Assembly (NCBI RefSeq): GCF_014200495.1
Contig: NZ_JACHBY010000003.1
Location: forward strand, 682,001 to 746,000
DNA from: Mucilaginibacter geliditolerans
GTDB lineage: Bacteria; Bacteroidota; Bacteroidia; Sphingobacteriales; Sphingobacteriaceae
DNA: 64,000 bases
Direction of reading: 5' to 3'
The translations under genes were made by a program, and so were the position numbers. The notes beneath the pieces are model-generated. The model did no database searches. It was not told where the DNA came from and was given only the letters and a program-made list of their open reading frames with translations. This document shows positions 61,048 through 64,000 of this stretch, piece after piece (within the stretch, counting starts at the first letter, position 1; every line of letters starts with the position of its first letter).

Positions 61048-62407
61048 ATGGCAACTTTCGGCATCAAGGTGTTCAAACACCACGAAAAAAGGACGGAACT
61101 TTTAACGTCAAGATCAGAATTACCCAAGAGCGCAGATCGGCTTACATTGACACCAGTCATTTTGTAACTGCAAAAATGCTCTCCAAAAATTATGAGGTAA
61201 AGGATACATTTATCCTGAAAGACCTTTATGGAACCCTTAGTGATTACCGTGAAGCGGTATCCAGGCTTGGCTCCAAAGTGAATTATATGGACGCCGATGA
61301 TATTAAAAGCTTCCTGGAAAAGCGTTCTGAAAAGATTGACTTCCTGGCATTCTGCCAGCAGCACATCGATTTGCTGTTGGCTAACGACCGATCAAAAACA
61401 GCTACAGGCTTCCGTACCGTGCGTTATGCTCTGATCGACTTCCTCGGTAACAAACTTTTACCGGCTGAAGAAATAACGCCCAATTTCTTAATGTCTTTTG
61501 AGCGGTTTCTTCGATCACCCAGACAGATCAAAAGGATTAACCAGCTGGGCAAAGAAGTAATCACACAGTCTAAGGGATCGACCGATGCAGGGGTGCATAA
61601 CTATATGCATGATCTACGCACGTTATTTAATGCGGCGCGTAAATATTATAATCGGCCATCGCTCGGTATTGTACCAATCCAATTTAGCCCATTCAGCGAA
61701 TATCAGCTGCCAGAGCTGACTGAAACACGCAAACGCAATCTAACTGCTGAGCAGCTTCGCGAGTTTATTAAATTCGAACCGCCGGAATCTGGTCGCATTC
61801 GTGTCGCTTACGACCTTTTCCTTCTCTCTTTTTACATGTGCGGTATGAATGCTGTTGATTTTTATAACTGTGGTTTTGAAATTAACGACGGCAGGCTGGA
61901 ATACGAGCGATCCAAGACTAAAGAAAAACGTAAAGACCGCGCATTTATCAGCTTAAAAGTTCCTGAACCGGCTATACCATTAATTAGAAAATACAAGAAT
62001 AGGTTGCGTTTAGAATATAGCGAAATAGGAAATTTAAACAAGGCTCTGAATAAAGGTCTGAAAACCATAGGTGAATCTATTGGCGTTCCCGATCTTTCCT
62101 TTTATTGGGACGACATACATTCGGCAATCTCGCGCGGAATAAATGCCGAAAATCCAAGGATGATGTGGCGTTGGCGCTAAATCACGTCGACCATGGCCGG
62201 CGTACCACAGATATTTATCTTGAGAAAGATTGGACTATAGTAGATGAAGTCCAGGAGGCGGTTATTGCATTTGTAATGAATGGTGAAGCGCCAGAGACAA
62301 TCGAAGCAAAAAAGGTGTCGAGTAGGCCATTAAAAGATTTATCAAAAAAATCAACCATTGCTAATCCAGAGCAACAAAGGAAGACTATGAAACTTGTGGG
62401 GCATTAA
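61048..62407 (+). pseudogene. Tyrosine recombinase/integrase broken by two homopolymer frameshifts
   Basis: Three frames join into one phage/ICE-type integrase of about 450 residues. Frame 1 (ATG 61048) reads MATFGIKVFKHHEK; after one missing A in A6 (61085-61090) the second frame continues KDGTFNVKIRITQERRSAYI with the N-terminal SAM-like region (HNYMHDLRTLFNAARKYYNR). The catalytic core follows with LFLLSFYMCGMNAVDFYNC (first Arg region weak). A second missing G near 62108 moves to a third frame with YWxRHTFGNLARN (HxxR) and ALNHVDHGRRTTDIYLEKDW (active Tyr). As it stands no intact integrase is made. It lies 194 nt from the tRNA-Val 3' end, so integration at that tRNA is likely. Confidence 0.8.
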
Positions 62408-62472
62408 TATCATACTACATTTCAAATAGGCCAAATTTGGCCTATTTGAAAATCGTAACTATAAAATATTAT

Positions 62473-63063
62473 TTATCTATCAGCAACAGCGGCTTCTATA
62501 TCTTCTTTAATAAATACCCACTCCTTATTTTTCAAGCAAATGGGATCTAAATCAAGATCGGCTTCAGCAAACTCCGTAAAATTATTTTGAATTAATGGTT
62601 CATCATGTGTCCATTCAAAACGTTGCTTATGAAGATCGATCATATCCGTAATAGTATATTGATTAAGCAACTCGTGTAAATCCCAAAAATCTTTCTTTCT
62701 GCCACCTCTTTGCACAACGTCTATCTTCATCGCAATTATCTCTTCAACGGTCGCTACGCGCACCCCATCTTCTTCTATTGCATTTTGAAAAAAAGGATCC
62801 ATAGAATAATATAAATCAAGTTTAATAACGTTATTGACATCAGTTCCTATAAGGTAAGATTTTCCCATACCTGGGTTGCCGCCAAACTCGCCATCCACAT
62901 GTCCGAAGTTCTTTTTAAGAAATTCCTCAATCGCAACAAAATCGATAGAACCGTAATCCGCATCTGTAAACAAATCTATATCTACCGATAACCGGTGTCC
63001 CAGATACAAACTTAATGCAGTACCGCCTACAAGTCGAAAGTCTTTAAGTTCTTCAGCGCTCAT
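62473..63063 (-). CDS. AbiEii/AbiGii-type nucleotidyltransferase toxin
   Basis: A 196-residue DUF1814 protein: DFRLVGGTALSLYLGHRLSV, then DIDLFTDADYG (the GG/S...DxD nucleotidyltransferase centre), VIKLDLYYSMDP and TVEEIIAMKIDVVQRGGRKK ending DFWDLHELL. Such proteins are the toxin of type IV toxin-antitoxin/abortive-infection systems. I see no intact antitoxin: upstream only a 35-codon frame ending LPLNSLNER overlaps the ATG, with a stop and no start codon. It faces away from the broken integrase and may belong to a decaying element. Confidence 0.85.
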   Translation of the reverse strand: MSAEELKDFRLVGGTALSLYLGHRLSVDIDLFTDADYGSIDFVAIEEFLKKNFGHVDGEFGGNPGMGKSYLIGTDVNNVIKLDLYYSMDPFFQNAIEEDGVRVATVEEIIAMKIDVVQRGGRKKDFWDLHELLNQYTITDMIDLHKQRFEWTHDEPLIQNNFTEFAEADLDLDPICLKNKEWVFIKEDIEAAVADR

Positions 63064-63303
63064 TAAGGCTATTCAGAGGAAGCATAATAATTTCCGAGAT
63101 CGCATTCGTAGGTCTAACAACGATAAGGTTTCCTCTAAAAATAGACAGGATAATACCCCATTATTTTGATTTTCAACTGCATTTTGTTATTAAAAATAAG
63201 GCATTCCAACTTGGGATACGATAACAAAAATTAAAGTAGTTTAATTTTTACATCTTTTCAGAAGTGTACCTTTACATAACAAAGGCACGTTTAAAAAATT
63301 TAT
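63064..63303. other. 240-nt gap without an intact gene
   Basis: On the minus strand a 35-codon open frame (WGIILSIFRGNLIVVRP to LPLNSLNER) runs into the AbiEii start by an overlap, but a TAA precedes it and no ATG is present. It may be the remains of an antitoxin. Nothing else is evident. Confidence 0.35.
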
Positions 63304-63627
63304 ATGGGACTTATAAAAATTAATGGCATTCAGCTTTATGTTGAAGTCAAAGGAACTGGGTTTCCTATAATTTTAATACATGGAGTCGGCGGAGACCACC
63401 AGGCACATTTAAGAAATGTAATTGAACCTCTGTCGAAAAAATTCAAAACGGTAGCATTGGATTGTCGTGGTCACGGAAAATCAGATAAGCCATTAGAATT
63501 CACTATGGAAGATCATGTGCAAGATATTATTGGGATCATGGATCATTTCGGCTTTGAAAAAGCGCATTTGCTTGGCGTATCCATGGGCAGTTATATTGCT
63601 CAAAAGGTTGCTATCCCAATCCCCTAA
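63304..63627 (+). pseudogene. Truncated alpha/beta hydrolase
   Basis: 107 residues of an alpha/beta hydrolase: LIKINGIQLYVEVKGTGFPI, then ILIHGVGGDHQAHLRNVIEP and DCRGHGKSDKPLEFTMEDHV with the nucleophile elbow GVSMGSYIAQKVAI. It stops just after the elbow (GVSMGS), so the Asp/Glu and His of the triad and about 150 residues are missing. It is a 5' fragment, probably cut by an insertion or deletion at about 63613. Confidence 0.75.
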
Positions 63628-63721
63628 TGCATAATAAAATTTCACAATAGTTAGATTGACTCAATTAAATCAACATCTACTAAGGCTAATTTCCTCATTT
63701 AATTCCATCGTAATAGTGTTA

Positions 63722-64000
63722 TTAATTTTTATGTAAGGATAAATTGTCTCCCAAAACACCAAAAGCCTTATTTAAGACGCTCTGATTATTGATAAAAATG
63801 TCGATATCGGCCTTCATTGGTTGAATTAAATCATCTTTTAATATGTTTCTTAATTTAACATGGTCGTCAGAGTTAATTATGATAGCCACATTGCTTTTAT
63901 TTGTCAACGGAATTAATGTGACTAAGCTTACATATCCACGTAATGGCGTATCGTTATTGAGTATTTTAATTTGTACCTTCTGCGAACGCTTGATTGCTTT
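63722..64000 (-). CDS. C-terminal part of an HlyD-like membrane-fusion protein (partial)
   Basis: The minus-strand frame is open from the window edge (64000) to the stop at 63722, 92 codons, so the N-terminal part lies outside. The tail reads RGYVSLVTLIPLTNKSNVAI, then IKDDLIQPMKADIDIFINNQ-like and SVLNKAFGVLGDNLSLHKN. The order barrel strand, a GM/PMxAxIxI element and a final SLLxRLFG-like tail resembles HlyD-type adaptors of export systems. The fit is by eye and weak. Confidence 0.4.
   Translation of the reverse strand, partial: KAIKRSQKVQIKILNNDTPLRGYVSLVTLIPLTNKSNVAIIINSDDHVKLRNILKDDLIQPMKADIDIFINNQSVLNKAFGVLGDNLSLHKN

Noticed and set aside
62400-64000. Second copy of the tRNA-Val 3' end (attR)
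   Set aside because: I looked for GGTTCGAACCCAGTAACTCC and found none in this stretch, so the other end of the element, if any, lies outside the window.

Overview
This window looks like a chromosomal segment of a Bacteroidota bacterium, most likely a member of the Sphingobacteriaceae such as Mucilaginibacter or Pedobacter. The genus is an inference. Several things point this way. Promoters repeatedly match the Bacteroidota -7 box TAnnTTTG, with TTTG/TTTC-like -33 boxes in places. Shine-Dalgarno sequences are almost absent. Two large exported proteins end in the gliding-motility/type IX secretion type B sorting domain. S16 carries a long Ala/Glu tail, and several families typical of this phylum occur (IPExxxVDY-like, DUF4397, DUF4267, TonB_C and carboxypeptidase-regulatory-like proteins, ECF sigma plus barrel-type anti-sigma).

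Layout. 1-7.9 kb: start of a PAS sensor (cut by the window edge), a deoxyribonucleotidase, then the classic rpsP-rimM-trmD-rplS ribosome/tRNA set, here spread out by interposed genes (LysE exporter, a membrane protein with an overlapping HTH regulator, a VOC protein, a frameshifted repeat lipoprotein). 7.9-10.8 kb: a methyltransferase/flavin-reductase-like pair divergent from a glycosyltransferase. 10.8-13.7 kb: leftward envelope-lipid cluster psd-cdsA-DUF2007-CPBP protease. 13.7-18.6 kb: dusB, apaG, a Gln/His-rich exported protein, a zinc peptidase and an FAD oxidoreductase. 18.6-31.9 kb: mostly secreted and envelope proteins, including a giant NHL-repeat protein, an ECF sigma factor with a putative dual-membrane anti-sigma factor, lipoproteins, a PI-PLC-like protein and a FadL-like porin. 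32-39 kb: oxidoreductase, esterase, two divergent Crp/Fnr regulators, small membrane proteins and a PAS histidine kinase. 39-49.6 kb: core metabolism (pyk, acpP-fabF-rnc, yicC-gmk-nadD, miaE), with repeat-bounded inserts and a toxin-antitoxin pair. 49.9-60.7 kb: intradiol dioxygenase, a second type B sorting-domain protein, the RNase G/HU group with a 29-residue ribosomal-type protein, mutY-ssb and a serine hydrolase.

60.8-64 kb: tRNA-Val(UAC) is followed directly by a tyrosine integrase broken by two single-base homopolymer frameshifts, then an AbiEii-type nucleotidyltransferase, a truncated hydrolase and the end of an HlyD-like gene. This looks like the left edge of an integrated element or its remains.

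The most interesting points are: (1) the ECF sigma/barrel anti-sigma pair, which fits the dual-membrane-spanning anti-sigma (Dma) idea; (2) a tandem operator of two GTAAA-N6-TTTAC sites exactly 21 bp apart, overlapping the promoter of the HTH/membrane-protein operon; (3) a four-helix-bundle gene occupying the gmk-nadD spacer between 31-nt inverted repeats that touch both neighbouring genes; (4) five genes whose -7 box lies 3-6 nt from the start codon, implying leaderless or nearly leaderless mRNAs; and (5) the tiny mS38/bS22-like ORF next to rng. All functions are read from sequence by eye; no database search was run.
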